Of a stretch of 41,277 nt of DNA, positions 1-8,145 are shown one piece after another (positions within the stretch are counted from its first letter, which is position 1; each line of letters opens with the position of its first letter). The position numbers were made by a program, and so were the translations under genes. Below the pieces are notes generated by a model, which saw only the letters and a list, made by a program, of their open reading frames with translations, was not told where the DNA came from and searched no databases. The DNA comes from an uncultured Bacteroides sp. (lineage in GTDB: Bacteria > Bacteroidota > Bacteroidia > Bacteroidales > Bacteroidaceae), in the NCBI GenBank assembly GCA_947074345.1, contig CAMTPH010000016.1:1-41277 (forward strand), read 5' to 3'.

Positions 1-971
1 GTATTGAATGCCGGAAACATAACTCCAAAACCTACTCCCAACAAAAAGGATACCAAATAGAATACAATAATGCATGCAGTAACATCCCACATCATCACAT
101 AAGTACACCCTGTTAATAAGAAGAAGGCGAAAACAACGATGTAAAGCCCTGTTGAGATGACTTGTGTGATTTTACCTTTGTCAACTATTCGTCCTGCAAA
201 GATACGTGATATTGCCATGCCGACTGCCATTAAGGTGAAGAAGAATCCGGTAGGAGCATCTATGCCCACTTCTTTGGCATATATGGCTACGTAGTTGGTA
301 GTCATGCCATAGGGGATTGATAGCAATAATAAACTGAAACCAGCAGGAAGTCCTTTGATTAATATAAAGCGGTCGAGCGAAATAGGCTCTCGCCTTACGG
401 GTGGTTTATAGGGCGTTTTAACAAAACTAGCAAAGATAAAGCCGATAATGCCTGCTGCAAGTGCACAACTGAAGATAACGGTATAGCCTACTCCGGCATC
501 GTGCATGAATAACCCCGTCATTGGTCCGAAAGACATGGCCATATTGTTAGTTAATCCATAATATCCTAGTCCTTCGCCTCTACGAGAAGATGGCATAATG
601 TCTATTACAACGGTGTTGCCACTCACGGTAACCGTTCCAAATGAGAGACCATGAATAATTCTGAATAGGATGAATAGTGTTAAAGTTCCTGCAAAAATAT
701 AACCGACAAAGATAAACGTGAATATGAAATAGGCTATGAGATAAAGAGGCTTACGTGCTAAAGTATCCAATAAATATCCAGAGAATGGACGAATACACAA
801 GGCGGCAATGGTGTAACACGATAAGATGATACCGATGCTAAGGTGATTTACTTCGAATACTTCGGTCAAGTAAAATGGTAACACGGGTATTAAAAGCCAA
901 AAGCCAAAATATAACATGAAATTGGCTATTAGCATACAGAAGTAATAGGGAGTAGCTAGTCTATCCTTCAT
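1..971 (-). CDS. MFS transporter, 3' end outside window
   Basis: Reading on the minus strand from the ATG at 971-969, the frame stays open to the window edge (323 codons visible, C-terminus missing). The N-terminus reads MKDRLATPYYFCMLIANFML and is followed by repeated hydrophobic segments. Between the second and third segments is a loop RPFSGYLLDTLARKP, which matches the major facilitator superfamily motif A region (GxLaDrxGrkp). This makes it an inner-membrane secondary transporter or drug-efflux type protein; the substrate cannot be read from the sequence. It lies 91 bp downstream of pheS on the same strand, behind a strong hairpin terminator, so it is probably transcribed separately or by read-through. 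Confidence 0.8.
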   Translation of the reverse strand, partial: MKDRLATPYYFCMLIANFMLYFGFWLLIPVLPFYLTEVFEVNHLSIGIILSCYTIAALCIRPFSGYLLDTLARKPLYLIAYFIFTFIFVGYIFAGTLTLFILFRIIHGLSFGTVTVSGNTVVIDIMPSSRRGEGLGYYGLTNNMAMSFGPMTGLFMHDAGVGYTVIFSCALAAGIIGFIFASFVKTPYKPPVRREPISLDRFILIKGLPAGFSLLLLSIPYGMTTNYVAIYAKEVGIDAPTGFFFTLMAVGMAISRIFAGRIVDKGKITQVISTGLYIVVFAFFLLTGCTYVMMWDVTACIIVFYLVSFLLGVGFGVMFPAFN

Positions 972-983
972 GGGAGTTAATTA

Positions 984-1035
984 TAAAAAAAGAGAGTTGA
1001 TTATAACCGTTTGCTACGGTCAATGCTCAACTCTC
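984..1035 (-). terminator. Rho-independent terminator of pheS
   Basis: A 9-bp stem (992-1000 with 1027-1035, GAGAGTTGA/TCAACTCTC) encloses a second 5-bp hairpin (1006-1010 with 1016-1020). On the minus strand the stem runs directly into a seven-base T run (990-984). It sits just downstream of the pheS stop codon and upstream of the MFS gene. Confidence 0.85.
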
Positions 1036-1062
1036 ACTTTTATTTAAAATATGAATAGTGCT

Positions 1063-2082
1063 TTAATAAGCAGCTTCAAACTCTTTTAAGAAACGCATAT
1101 CATTTTCTGAGAACATACGTAAGTCTTTTACTTGATATTTCAGGTTAGTGATACGTTCGATACCCATACCCAATGCATATCCGCTATATACTTTGCTGTC
1201 AATACCGTTAAGCTCCAATACATTTGGATCAACCATACCGCAACCAAGAATCTCAACCCATCCAGTGTGTTTACAGAAAGGACAACCTTTTCCACCACAA
1301 ATATTACAGCTGATATCCATTTCGGCACTAGGCTCAGTAAATGGGAAATATGAAGGGCGAAGACGAATCTTTGTTTCAGCACCAAACATCTCTTTAGCAA
1401 ACAATAATAGTACTTGTTTTAAATCAGTGAATGATACATCTTTATCAATGTATAGTGCTTCTACTTGATGGAAGAAACAGTGTGCACGATAGCTGATAGC
1501 TTCGTTTCTATATACACGACCTGGACAAATGATACGGATAGGAGGTTTAGCAGTTTCCATCACACGGCTTTGTACAGAAGATGTGTGTGTGCGTAATACA
1601 ACATCTGGATTTGCTTCAATGAAGAATGTATCTTGCATATCGCGAGCAGGATGCTCTGGCGCGAAGTTCAATGCAGAGAATACATGCCAGTCATCTTCAA
1701 TCTCTGGACCTTCGGCAATGCTAAATCCTAAACGAGAAAATATATCAATGATTTCGTTCTTTACGATAGTAAGTGGATGACGTGTTCCCAATTTAACAGG
1801 ATATGCAGAACGTGTCAAGTCTAAATCGCAAGTGGTATTGTCCTGACTAGCAAACTGCTCTTTCAAGCTATTGATTTTGTCTTGCGCTTTTGTTTTCAAG
1901 TCGTTCAGACGCATACCAACTTCTTTCTTTTGGTCGGCTGCTACATTACGAAAATCTGCCATTAAGTCATTAATGGCTCCTTTTTTGCTTAGATATTTAA
2001 TGCGAAGAGCTTCCAATTCTTCTGCATTCGAAGCTTTAAGTGTATCAATCTCTTCAAGGAGATTATTAATCTTAGCTATCAT
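1063..2082 (-). CDS. pheS: Phenylalanine--tRNA ligase alpha subunit
   Basis: 339 residues, the normal length for bacterial PheS. It is the catalytic subunit of the cytoplasmic alpha2-beta2 enzyme that charges tRNA-Phe. Visible family features are the N-terminal coiled-coil arm (about 1-90), class II motif 2 (GRVYRNEAISYRAHCFFHQ), the region RLRPSYFPFTEPSAEMDI, the four-Cys insert CNICGGKGCPFCKHTGWVEI (probable zinc site, common in many bacterial PheS proteins) and motif 3 GMGIERI near the C-terminus. The partner pheT is not in the window, so the two subunits are unlinked here. A TATCTTTG -7 element lies about 37 bp upstream and a strong terminator follows. Confidence 0.97.
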   Translation of the reverse strand: MIAKINNLLEEIDTLKASNAEELEALRIKYLSKKGAINDLMADFRNVAADQKKEVGMRLNDLKTKAQDKINSLKEQFASQDNTTCDLDLTRSAYPVKLGTRHPLTIVKNEIIDIFSRLGFSIAEGPEIEDDWHVFSALNFAPEHPARDMQDTFFIEANPDVVLRTHTSSVQSRVMETAKPPIRIICPGRVYRNEAISYRAHCFFHQVEALYIDKDVSFTDLKQVLLLFAKEMFGAETKIRLRPSYFPFTEPSAEMDISCNICGGKGCPFCKHTGWVEILGCGMVDPNVLELNGIDSKVYSGYALGMGIERITNLKYQVKDLRMFSENDMRFLKEFEAAY

Positions 2083-2118
2083 ATGGTAATTTATTATTAT
2101 TATCGGATAAAATCAGTG

Positions 2119-2126
2119 CAAAGATA
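2119..2126 (-). promoter_or_regulatory. pheS -7 box (TAnnTTTG)
   Basis: The minus strand reads TATCTTTG, a perfect match to the Bacteroidetes -7 consensus, 37 bp before the pheS ATG. I see no clear TTTG -33 element at the expected spacing, so this rests on the -7 box alone. Confidence 0.6.
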
Positions 2127-2184
2127 ATTGTTTTATCTGATTAGACTTTTATCTGCCACTAGTTTTTTGAAAAACAGTCTTTTT

Positions 2185-3057
2185 TCAGTTGGGGAATAAG
2201 AATTGCAGTATGTCTTCGAAGACAATCATGTGATTATCTTCGTTTAAAACTTCATGACGCATACCTTCGTATGTTTTATCGGTAAAGTTGTGGTAACCTA
2301 TTTTGTGCAATAGTTTGAATGTCTCTTTTAGACCAAGTGTTCCTCCTGTTACAGGATCTTCTTTGCCCGAAATACTCATGATAGGTAAATTGGGATTCTT
2401 ACATTGATAATGCGTGGTGAGTCTTAATTCGCGAACGGCTTGAAACAAGGTTAATATGGATCGATTGGGATAGGCATATCCGCATAGTGGATCTGATTTA
2501 TAGATAGCCAAGTTTGTTTTGCTAGAGCTTACCCATTCAATATCCTCGCCATTCATAGCCATCTTGCGAAGTAACATGCTATAATTGTGACCTCCCTTAC
2601 ACCAAATAATTATTTTGGCAATCAATATTCCAACGGGCGTAAAGGGATTGTAATAGACTGTTCCGCTTAAGATGAGTTTCTTTAATTTATCGTCATGTTT
2701 TTCTAGATAGCACCTTGCAAATACTGAACCTAATGAGTGTCCAAGCATAAAGAGAGGAAGAGAAGGGTGAAGCGAACATATGTATTGTGAAATCAAGTAT
2801 TGATCGTCAACAATCTTTTGCCAACTATCCATATAACCTAGCGGATACTGTTTATTGATCGAAGCCCCATGTCCTCTATTATCTGAAACGATTACTGTAA
2901 TATCATTATCGCATAAGTATTGGCAAAGTTCAAAGTAACGCTCTTTATGCTCTACTGAACCGTGTATGATTTGTAGCAAAGCTTTGGGTTGCGTTGCCTC
3001 GAATAATGCTACAGACAATTCTAATCCATCTGTAGCTTTAAGCTTTAGCGCGTTCAT
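2185..3057 (-). CDS. Alpha/beta hydrolase (monoacylglycerol lipase-like)
   Basis: 290 residues. The fold family is clear: an oxyanion-side IHGSVEHKERY near residue 31, SDNRGHGAS (58-66), the nucleophile elbow MLGHSLGS with Ser108, then Asp234 in SGKEDPVTGG and His268 in GMRHEV, which completes a Ser-Asp-His triad. This arrangement is typical of the Hydrolase_4 (serine aminopeptidase S33, lysophospholipase/monoacylglycerol lipase) group. No signal peptide is visible, so it is probably cytoplasmic. Its ATG overlaps the stop codon of an upstream 53-codon gene (ATGA), which implies translational coupling. The natural substrate is unknown. Confidence 0.88.
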   Translation of the reverse strand: MNALKLKATDGLELSVALFEATQPKALLQIIHGSVEHKERYFELCQYLCDNDITVIVSDNRGHGASINKQYPLGYMDSWQKIVDDQYLISQYICSLHPSLPLFMLGHSLGSVFARCYLEKHDDKLKKLILSGTVYYNPFTPVGILIAKIIIWCKGGHNYSMLLRKMAMNGEDIEWVSSSKTNLAIYKSDPLCGYAYPNRSILTLFQAVRELRLTTHYQCKNPNLPIMSISGKEDPVTGGTLGLKETFKLLHKIGYHNFTDKTYEGMRHEVLNEDNHMIVFEDILQFLFPN

Positions 3058-3215
3058 TTTTCTTTTTCTTTGTCCTCTTTATCGTCTTTGCATTTTGTAG
3101 GCGATAAATCGTCTACATCTTCTGATTGAGTTTTATTCTTTTTGACTGCAACTGCAACAAGAAAGATTAAAGAAATAGCAATAATGATAATGATAATAGC
3201 TTTCATGAATGGCAT
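3054..3215 (-). CDS. Small membrane peptide, 53 aa, coupled to the hydrolase
   Basis: I read this frame directly: ATG at 3215-3213, TGA at 3056-3054. The protein begins MPFMKAIIIIIIAISLIFLV, a single hydrophobic helix (about residues 5-24), followed by a highly charged Lys/Asp/Glu tail ending KDDKEDKEKEK. The stop overlaps the hydrolase start as ATGA, strong support that it is translated. The form is of a small bitopic inner-membrane protein with a cytoplasmic charged tail. I do not recognise a family. It may recruit or anchor the hydrolase, but that is inference. Confidence 0.65.
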   Translation of the reverse strand: MPFMKAIIIIIIAISLIFLVAVAVKKNKTQSEDVDDLSPTKCKDDKEDKEKEK

Positions 3216-3271
3216 ATTATTATACATTTAGAGTTAATATATAATGTATAACAAATATGTGGCGGTTTTGA

Positions 3272-4246
3272 TTAACTATTAAAAAGCATAATGAAAGTTA
3301 CACTAAAAGTTATAATCAAAAGTATAAAGCTGACTATAGCAATAATCATAGATGTGCTTATTCTTTCTTTTTGAGGAAGCCTTCTTTGAGTAATGTTTTT
3401 GTATATTTCCTGTTCTCTATATTTTATAAACTGTTTAATAGGTTGGTTATTATCACAAAATATAACGATAGAGTCTTCATCGAGCATTACCGGATCTATA
3501 TAATTGATAATTAAAAAAGTGTTGACGTTGACATCGTTCCTAATGCTATTGCCTGATATACCTCCTAGAAAAATACCTATAGGTCCTGCTATTAATCCTC
3601 CAAGTGAAGCTTTACCATAAGCAAACTTAGTAGATTGAATGATTTCTGCGCTCGTTTTCTTCTCGATACTTACTATTTGTGAATTGTGTATGTCGAATTT
3701 TCCTGTACTTACACTTATTCTTATGCCATGTGTGTGTAATTCTATAATCGCTTTACCGCTTTCTAAATTGGGTAGTTTATTGGTCATTTCGTCATAAATC
3801 CCCGTTAATATAGAGCCTGGTTTAATTTTATCTACAATATTACCAATGCGTAAATCGGTTGCAAGTTTGGGCAATGAGTCATTGTTGGACAATTGGTCTG
3901 TTTCGTGCGTTCTTGCTACCTCTTCCTTCATTTTATTAATCCACCAAGCTAAAGCTTCTTTTTCAACCTCAACTTGTAATCCATTTTGTTCTTTCATGTT
4001 TTTGCTATTAATATCTACCGTTTGTAAGGGTGATACAGTCATAGCAGCAATCCTATGGACTTCATCAATTGTATAGGTACCTATACATTGCTGTTTGATG
4101 AAAGAATCGTATTGTTTTTTATTTTCGAATATAATGATTTGAACCAACCATTGAGGATTATCAGTTTGTAACAGAAATTTCTCTTTTCGGTCGGGTAAAG
4201 ATACCTCTAAGAACGGATATTTAACTTTCAATGACGCTTTATTCAT
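3272..4246 (-). CDS. Unknown protein with C-terminal transmembrane helix
   Basis: 324 residues, family not recognised. Residues 1-200 look soluble with mixed alpha/beta content. Around residues 210-240 is a Gly-rich hydrophobic stretch (ASLGGLIAGPIGIFLGGISG) resembling glycine-zipper segments that insert in or lie along membranes. A strong transmembrane helix lies near the C-terminus (about 299-321). No signal peptide, so the bulk is probably cytoplasmic with a C-terminal anchor. The phrase GSILTGIYDEMTNKLPNLES before the zipper is followed by a small beta-rich section. It is upstream of, and co-directional with, the 53-aa membrane peptide (56-bp gap) and the hydrolase, and could be in one operon with them. 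Confidence 0.75.
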   Translation of the reverse strand: MNKASLKVKYPFLEVSLPDRKEKFLLQTDNPQWLVQIIIFENKKQYDSFIKQQCIGTYTIDEVHRIAAMTVSPLQTVDINSKNMKEQNGLQVEVEKEALAWWINKMKEEVARTHETDQLSNNDSLPKLATDLRIGNIVDKIKPGSILTGIYDEMTNKLPNLESGKAIIELHTHGIRISVSTGKFDIHNSQIVSIEKKTSAEIIQSTKFAYGKASLGGLIAGPIGIFLGGISGNSIRNDVNVNTFLIINYIDPVMLDEDSIVIFCDNNQPIKQFIKYREQEIYKNITQRRLPQKERISTSMIIAIVSFILLIITFSVTFIMLFNS

Positions 4247-4287
4247 GATTTAGGTTCGATTTAATGCCTTCTGTTTGGCTCTTATTA

Positions 4288-4295
4288 CAAATATA
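4288..4295 (-). promoter_or_regulatory. -7 box for the 3272-4246 gene
   Basis: The minus strand reads TATATTTG, a perfect TAnnTTTG, with a 41-bp gap to the ATG at 4246. No convincing -33 element. Confidence 0.55.
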
Positions 4296-4386
4296 AAGAA
4301 TATTTTGTAATAATGTGAGTTAAACGTTCTATCTTAAATAATTAAATTGAGAGATAAAAGTTTGAACTTGATAAAAATATTTTGAT

Positions 4387-4554
4387 TAACCAATCTCGAA
4401 AAGGCTTATCCTAATTAGGTTGTCTAGTGGACAAAACAAAGAGTTGCTCTATTATAGAGAGCTTGCTTCAAATCCTTCAATTCTACTTCTCGATGAACCT
4501 CTACCTTCTATTGATTGGCAGATGAGAGAATCATTACAAGATGAAAACAATTGA
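4387..4554 (+). pseudogene. Remnant of an ABC-transporter ATPase
   Basis: Between stop codons at 4387-4389 and 4552-4554 the frame encodes about 54 residues. They contain a decayed ABC signature (RLSSGQNKELLYYRELASNP in place of LSGGQ-KQR-ALARAL) directly followed by an intact Walker B/D-loop region SILLLDEPLPSIDWQMRESL and then QDE. The ordering and spacing are those of an ABC nucleotide-binding domain, and DEPL-S-LD-x-MR-x-x-LQDE recalls the molybdate/sulfate/polyamine (ModC/CysA/PotA) importer ATPases. There is no Walker A, no Q-loop and no start codon, so this is a dead fragment. Which importer it came from is uncertain. Confidence 0.7.
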
Positions 4555-4589
4555 AAGCTCATGATATATATGCTGTGTTGACTTCCTAA

Positions 4590-4791
4590 ATGCAATTGAT
4601 GGCACTTAACTTGTTTAGAGATAACGGTATAGCCGTCTTTAAAAGTGTTGGGTGCGATTTGCATTAAGAAATTATTATTGTTGAGTGAAAATCGCTTGTC
4701 GCGCTATTCGGTTAATGATGCTTTAGAGAATAAGAAAATATGCGTTGGCGAGTGCTCAGATTGTACTACTGAAAGTAGTTGTGAGAAATAA
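4590..4791 (+). pseudogene. Further decayed coding sequence, Cys-rich C-terminus
   Basis: Two overlapping plus-strand frames look like former coding sequence. One (4590-4667) reads MQLMALNLFRDNGIAVFKSV before running out; the AVFKSVG phrase recalls the C-terminal part of ornithine cyclodeaminase-family proteins, but the match is short. The other, open from 4633 to the TAA at 4789-4791 and in the same frame as the ABC remnant, ends CVGECSDCTTESSCEK, a Cys-rich tail. It has no ATG. A hairpin follows at 4805-4827. I read the region 4387-4791 as residue of one or more lost genes, though the Cys-rich frame could be a real small gene with a GTG start at 4645. Confidence 0.35.
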
Positions 4792-4804
4792 TTCATCTCT
4801 TTGG

Positions 4805-4836
4805 GCTACGATAATGTATCGTGTAGCACGATTATT
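4805..4836 (+). terminator. Hairpin after the decayed region
   Basis: GCTAC-GAT (4805-4812) pairs with ATC-GTAGC (4818-4827, with two unpaired bases), then a T-rich stretch ATTATTTTTG follows. It is placed as the terminator of the vanished plus-strand gene. Between here and 4901 I see nothing more than AT-rich upstream sequence of the next gene. Confidence 0.4.
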
Positions 4837-4901
4837 TTTGATCATTCTTATTCATAACTTCCAATAAATCATATATATTTAAAGTCTAAATATATATAGT
4901 T

Positions 4902-7727
4902 ATGATACATCTGTCTACTCGCAACTTGTTTGTTATCTTTCTGTTATCCCTTATTTCTGTTAACTCATATGCAGATATACCTGCTGGTTACTATTATTTT
5001 GCAAATAAGAAGAAAGGGACTGAACTCAAAACTTCATTGAGTGTGATTTCTTACCCTGTATTTGTTTATAGTTATGGGGGAGGTGCTGATAGAACATGGG
5101 AGGGATTCTTCCAAACCGATCAGTTAGAAGGAGGGTTGGTATATGATATGTACTCTTCTGAAAAGAGATATTTCGATGGTTTCTCGGCGGTTGCGGGAAT
5201 GAACATTGAACACTCTTTGCCTAAAAGCTGGTGGGGAGGTATTGAAAATAGTGCATACAAAGATTTATTTCATCTTTATCCTTCGGATGCAGCAGCCAAT
5301 AATGTGAAGAGTAATCTTCCATTGGGTGAAGTTACCGGCACCGCTACTTTCAATAATGGTGTGTCTAAAATAGGCAAGAATGGATATGGCAGTGCATATG
5401 CGGGCAATTGTTTTGAGCCGGCCGATGAATTTAAGGGTGATTTTGCTCGTTCTTATTTTTATGTGTCTACTATCTATCAAGATTTAGCTGATAAGTGGAA
5501 TTCGCCTATGATGGATAATAATATATATCCGGTGTGGCAACCATGGGCTATTCAACTTCTGTTGAAATGGCATTCAGAAGACCCTGTAAGTGAAAAAGAA
5601 CGCCAACGTAACGAGATTATTTATGATATTCAAGGCAATAGAAATCCTTTTATAGACTATCCCGATTTAGTAGATTATATTTGGGGTAGCAATACCAATA
5701 ATACATATCCATTTCCTGAAGAAACAAAACCATTTCTTGCTTATCCGCGCATTGGCACTACTATGGATTTGGGCGTTATAATGCAAAATAGTAATACCAC
5801 GCAAGATATTGAACTGCTTGGTGTAAATCTAGAATCGGATGTTACTTTATCACTAAAAGTTAATCAACTATTTTCTATATCTTCAGCAGTAGTGTCTAAT
5901 CAATCGGCTTTAGATGGAACTACACTCTCTGTTGCATTTAATCCTACTATACCAGGCATAGCATTTGATACATTAGTTATCTCATCACAAAATATGAAAG
6001 AGGTTCTTGTACCAATTACCGGCATAGCATCTTCTGATTTTATAACTACCGAGCCAAATCAAATTACTCCTGTTGGTGCTACTCTACATTGGACTGCTGT
6101 AAATGGAGTAACAGACTATTTGGTATCTCTTTATCAAGGCGATACAAAGGCTGGCGATTTAATCATATCGGGCTATGTAGAAGGCACTAGTAATAATAAA
6201 GGATTGGAAATATATAATGGAACGGGTAGTGTAGTTGACCTATCGAACTATTCTTTGAGAAGACAACATAATGGTATTGGTGTATTTACTAATGAATTAA
6301 TTTTATCGGGCGAACTTACCCATAACGCAACTTATTCTATTGTAAATGGCCAAGCTTCTTTAAGTGGCTTTGTTGATAAGGCAGATCTGATAGATAACAA
6401 CATTACTGCATTCAATGGCAATGATGCTATTGCTCTCTATCGCAATGGTATTATGATTGATATGGTAGGTGTAAAGAATGATCCTGCTATGTGGGGTGAA
6501 AATAAAACGTTCGAAAGAAAAGCGTTTGTAACTCATCCAACTACTGATTTTAAGCAAACAGAATGGGAAGAATACCCATCTGACTATATTAGTAATATTG
6601 GTAGTCATCAGATGGATTTAAGCGAGGCTAGCACTCATGTCTTTGAGAATAAATCTGTAGGAACTGATAATTATTATTTGGTCGACGAATTGACGCCTAA
6701 TCAATATTATACATACAGCATCTCTGCTGTTTTGCCTTCGGGTACTATCAGCTCGGTTAATACATCGCAGGTTCACACTTTAGAACTCGATGCTCCCGAA
6801 GTGCTAGAAGCAACAAATGTGGATGAAACTTCTTTTACTGCCAATTGGGAAAGTAATCCTTATACCGACAATCATTTGTTGAATGTATTTCAGTTGCAAG
6901 GTGAAGGATCTAAAACAGATGTCTTTGATTTTAATAGCGTGGGTAGCAATGGTCAACCTTTGCCAAGCGGTTGGACAGGCACTGCAAGTGGTAATTATTC
7001 AACTTCTACAAGCACGGGCAAATCTCCAAACTCAATCGCTTTGAAGAACAATGGCGAATATCTCCAAACGAATGTGTATGAACTGCCAATAACTCAATTG
7101 AACTTTATGTATCGATTCCCAAGTAGTGGTACCGGAAATATACTTAAACTGGAGATATATAATGGTTCTGCATGGGAAGAGTTGATAAGCTACGAGTTTA
7201 AGAATACAAATAAGACTTATCCTGAACTTACTTTTGCCCCAAGTAAGAATGTAAAAGCTATAAAGTTTACCTTCTATAAGAGTTCGGGCAATCTAGCTAT
7301 TGATGATGTTGAGATAACTCACGGAGCTGCCGATACACTTTATATCGAACAAAATACATTGGTCTCTGATAATCAATATCATGTGTACAATCTGACTCCT
7401 GCTACTACTTATCACTATCACGTGAAGGCTACTAAACAAGATTATTCTTCATCGCTCTCTGATGTAATGGAGGTCAAGACATTGGAGCCTGGAACGGGGA
7501 TAGAATCAAATGAATTGAACGAACAGGTAACGATAATGAATGTTTCAGGAGGCATAGAGATAAACGGTGTGCCTGAGGGAGCAATGATAGGTTTATATCA
7601 TGTGGATGGCACATTGAATATGAAATTGAAATCGGTTAGTTCGAATCTATTTATTCCGTTAAATCAATCGGGAATTTATTTGATAAAGATTGATGGATGT
7701 AATACAGCTTTCAAAATCATAAAGTGA
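4902..7727 (+). CDS. Secreted endonuclease I family protein, multidomain
   Basis: 941 residues. A signal peptide (about 1-24, ending NSYA) is followed by an endonuclease I/NucM-type domain (about 40-260) with the metal-dependent HNH-like core NIEHSLPKSWWGG (Glu103-His104), KDLFHLYPSDAAANNVKSN and LGEV; in this family the His is the general base, and the Glu and a downstream Asn bind the metal. It probably degrades extracellular DNA or RNA non-specifically. After it come an abnormal-spindle/choice-of-anchor-like Ig domain (about 280-375), a lamin-tail-like domain (about 419-530, GLEIYNGTGSVVDLSNYSLR), fibronectin III-like segments and a jelly-roll-like region. The last about 80 residues after GTGIESNEL resemble a T9SS sorting domain but lack the usual YPNP. 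Low-GC base use matches the neighbours. Confidence 0.88.
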   Translation: MIHLSTRNLFVIFLLSLISVNSYADIPAGYYYFANKKKGTELKTSLSVISYPVFVYSYGGGADRTWEGFFQTDQLEGGLVYDMYSSEKRYFDGFSAVAGMNIEHSLPKSWWGGIENSAYKDLFHLYPSDAAANNVKSNLPLGEVTGTATFNNGVSKIGKNGYGSAYAGNCFEPADEFKGDFARSYFYVSTIYQDLADKWNSPMMDNNIYPVWQPWAIQLLLKWHSEDPVSEKERQRNEIIYDIQGNRNPFIDYPDLVDYIWGSNTNNTYPFPEETKPFLAYPRIGTTMDLGVIMQNSNTTQDIELLGVNLESDVTLSLKVNQLFSISSAVVSNQSALDGTTLSVAFNPTIPGIAFDTLVISSQNMKEVLVPITGIASSDFITTEPNQITPVGATLHWTAVNGVTDYLVSLYQGDTKAGDLIISGYVEGTSNNKGLEIYNGTGSVVDLSNYSLRRQHNGIGVFTNELILSGELTHNATYSIVNGQASLSGFVDKADLIDNNITAFNGNDAIALYRNGIMIDMVGVKNDPAMWGENKTFERKAFVTHPTTDFKQTEWEEYPSDYISNIGSHQMDLSEASTHVFENKSVGTDNYYLVDELTPNQYYTYSISAVLPSGTISSVNTSQVHTLELDAPEVLEATNVDETSFTANWESNPYTDNHLLNVFQLQGEGSKTDVFDFNSVGSNGQPLPSGWTGTASGNYSTSTSTGKSPNSIALKNNGEYLQTNVYELPITQLNFMYRFPSSGTGNILKLEIYNGSAWEELISYEFKNTNKTYPELTFAPSKNVKAIKFTFYKSSGNLAIDDVEITHGAADTLYIEQNTLVSDNQYHVYNLTPATTYHYHVKATKQDYSSSLSDVMEVKTLEPGTGIESNELNEQVTIMNVSGGIEINGVPEGAMIGLYHVDGTLNMKLKSVSSNLFIPLNQSGIYLIKIDGCNTAFKIIK

Positions 7728-7746
7728 TTTTTTGAATAAAAGATAG

Positions 7747-7779
7747 AATAGCTTTGGCAAGCAGATTGCCAAAGCTATT
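7747..7779 (+). terminator. Hairpin terminator of the nuclease gene
   Basis: A perfect 13-bp stem, AATAGCTTTGGCA (7747-7759) with TGCCAAAGCTATT (7767-7779), around a 7-nt loop, 20 bp after the stop codon. The tract after it is only moderately T-rich (GTTGTATATA). Confidence 0.65.
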
Positions 7780-7875
7780 GTTGTATATATAGGTTTACTA
7801 CAAATCAACTTCTGTGTTATATGTTTTGTTTGTTAGAGTATTAAAAACGGTTTTGTAGTTGGCTGCACTTGTTGT

Positions 7876-7939
7876 GATAACTGTTAACTGTTATCGCATT
7901 GAATGTATATAAGTAACACGATAATAGTTAACAGTTATC
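7876..7939. repeat. 64-bp double-palindrome element, left copy
   Basis: Two 20-bp near-palindromes, GATAACTGTTAACTGTTATC (7876-7895) and GATAATAGTTAACAGTTATC (7920-7939), separated by 24 bp. A second copy lies at 23148-23211. It sits in the 418-bp gap between the nuclease terminator and the promoter of the nitrate block. Besides this element, the nuclease hairpin and the promoter, I see nothing in the gap. Confidence 0.85.
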
Positions 7940-8088
7940 AAATGCTTTATGAAGGATTGAATAGCCCATTTATGAATAACAGATTATATTTTATAGAGGA
8001 TTGTAAACCATTTGTTACTTAAATAAAAACGAGTCATTGTGTTTTCTATTTTAAATAGATTGCTGAGTCTAAATAAATATTGTATTTG

Positions 8089-8119
8089 TTTGGTTGCCAG
8101 AAAAATATGTATAATTTTG
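8089..8119 (+). promoter_or_regulatory. Promoter of the importer-nitrate respiration block
   Basis: TTTG at 8089-8092, 19 bp, then TAATTTTG at 8112-8119: an essentially perfect Bacteroidetes -33/-7 pair. The start codon of the first gene is 27 bp downstream, so the 5' leader is short. A sequence TGCTGAGT lies 20 bp upstream of the -33 box (8061-8068). Confidence 0.8.
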
Positions 8120-8145
8120 TTTAACAAGTTAAATAACGTGGCCTA

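Noticed and set aside
1063..2082. Four-Cys insert in PheS as a novelty
   Set aside because: The same CxxCxGxGCxxCKxTGW block is common in bacterial PheS, for example in Bacillus.
4452..4664. Minus-strand 70-aa open frame
   Set aside because: It lies opposite the ABC ATPase remnant, whose plus-strand reading has recognisable motifs; the minus reading has none.
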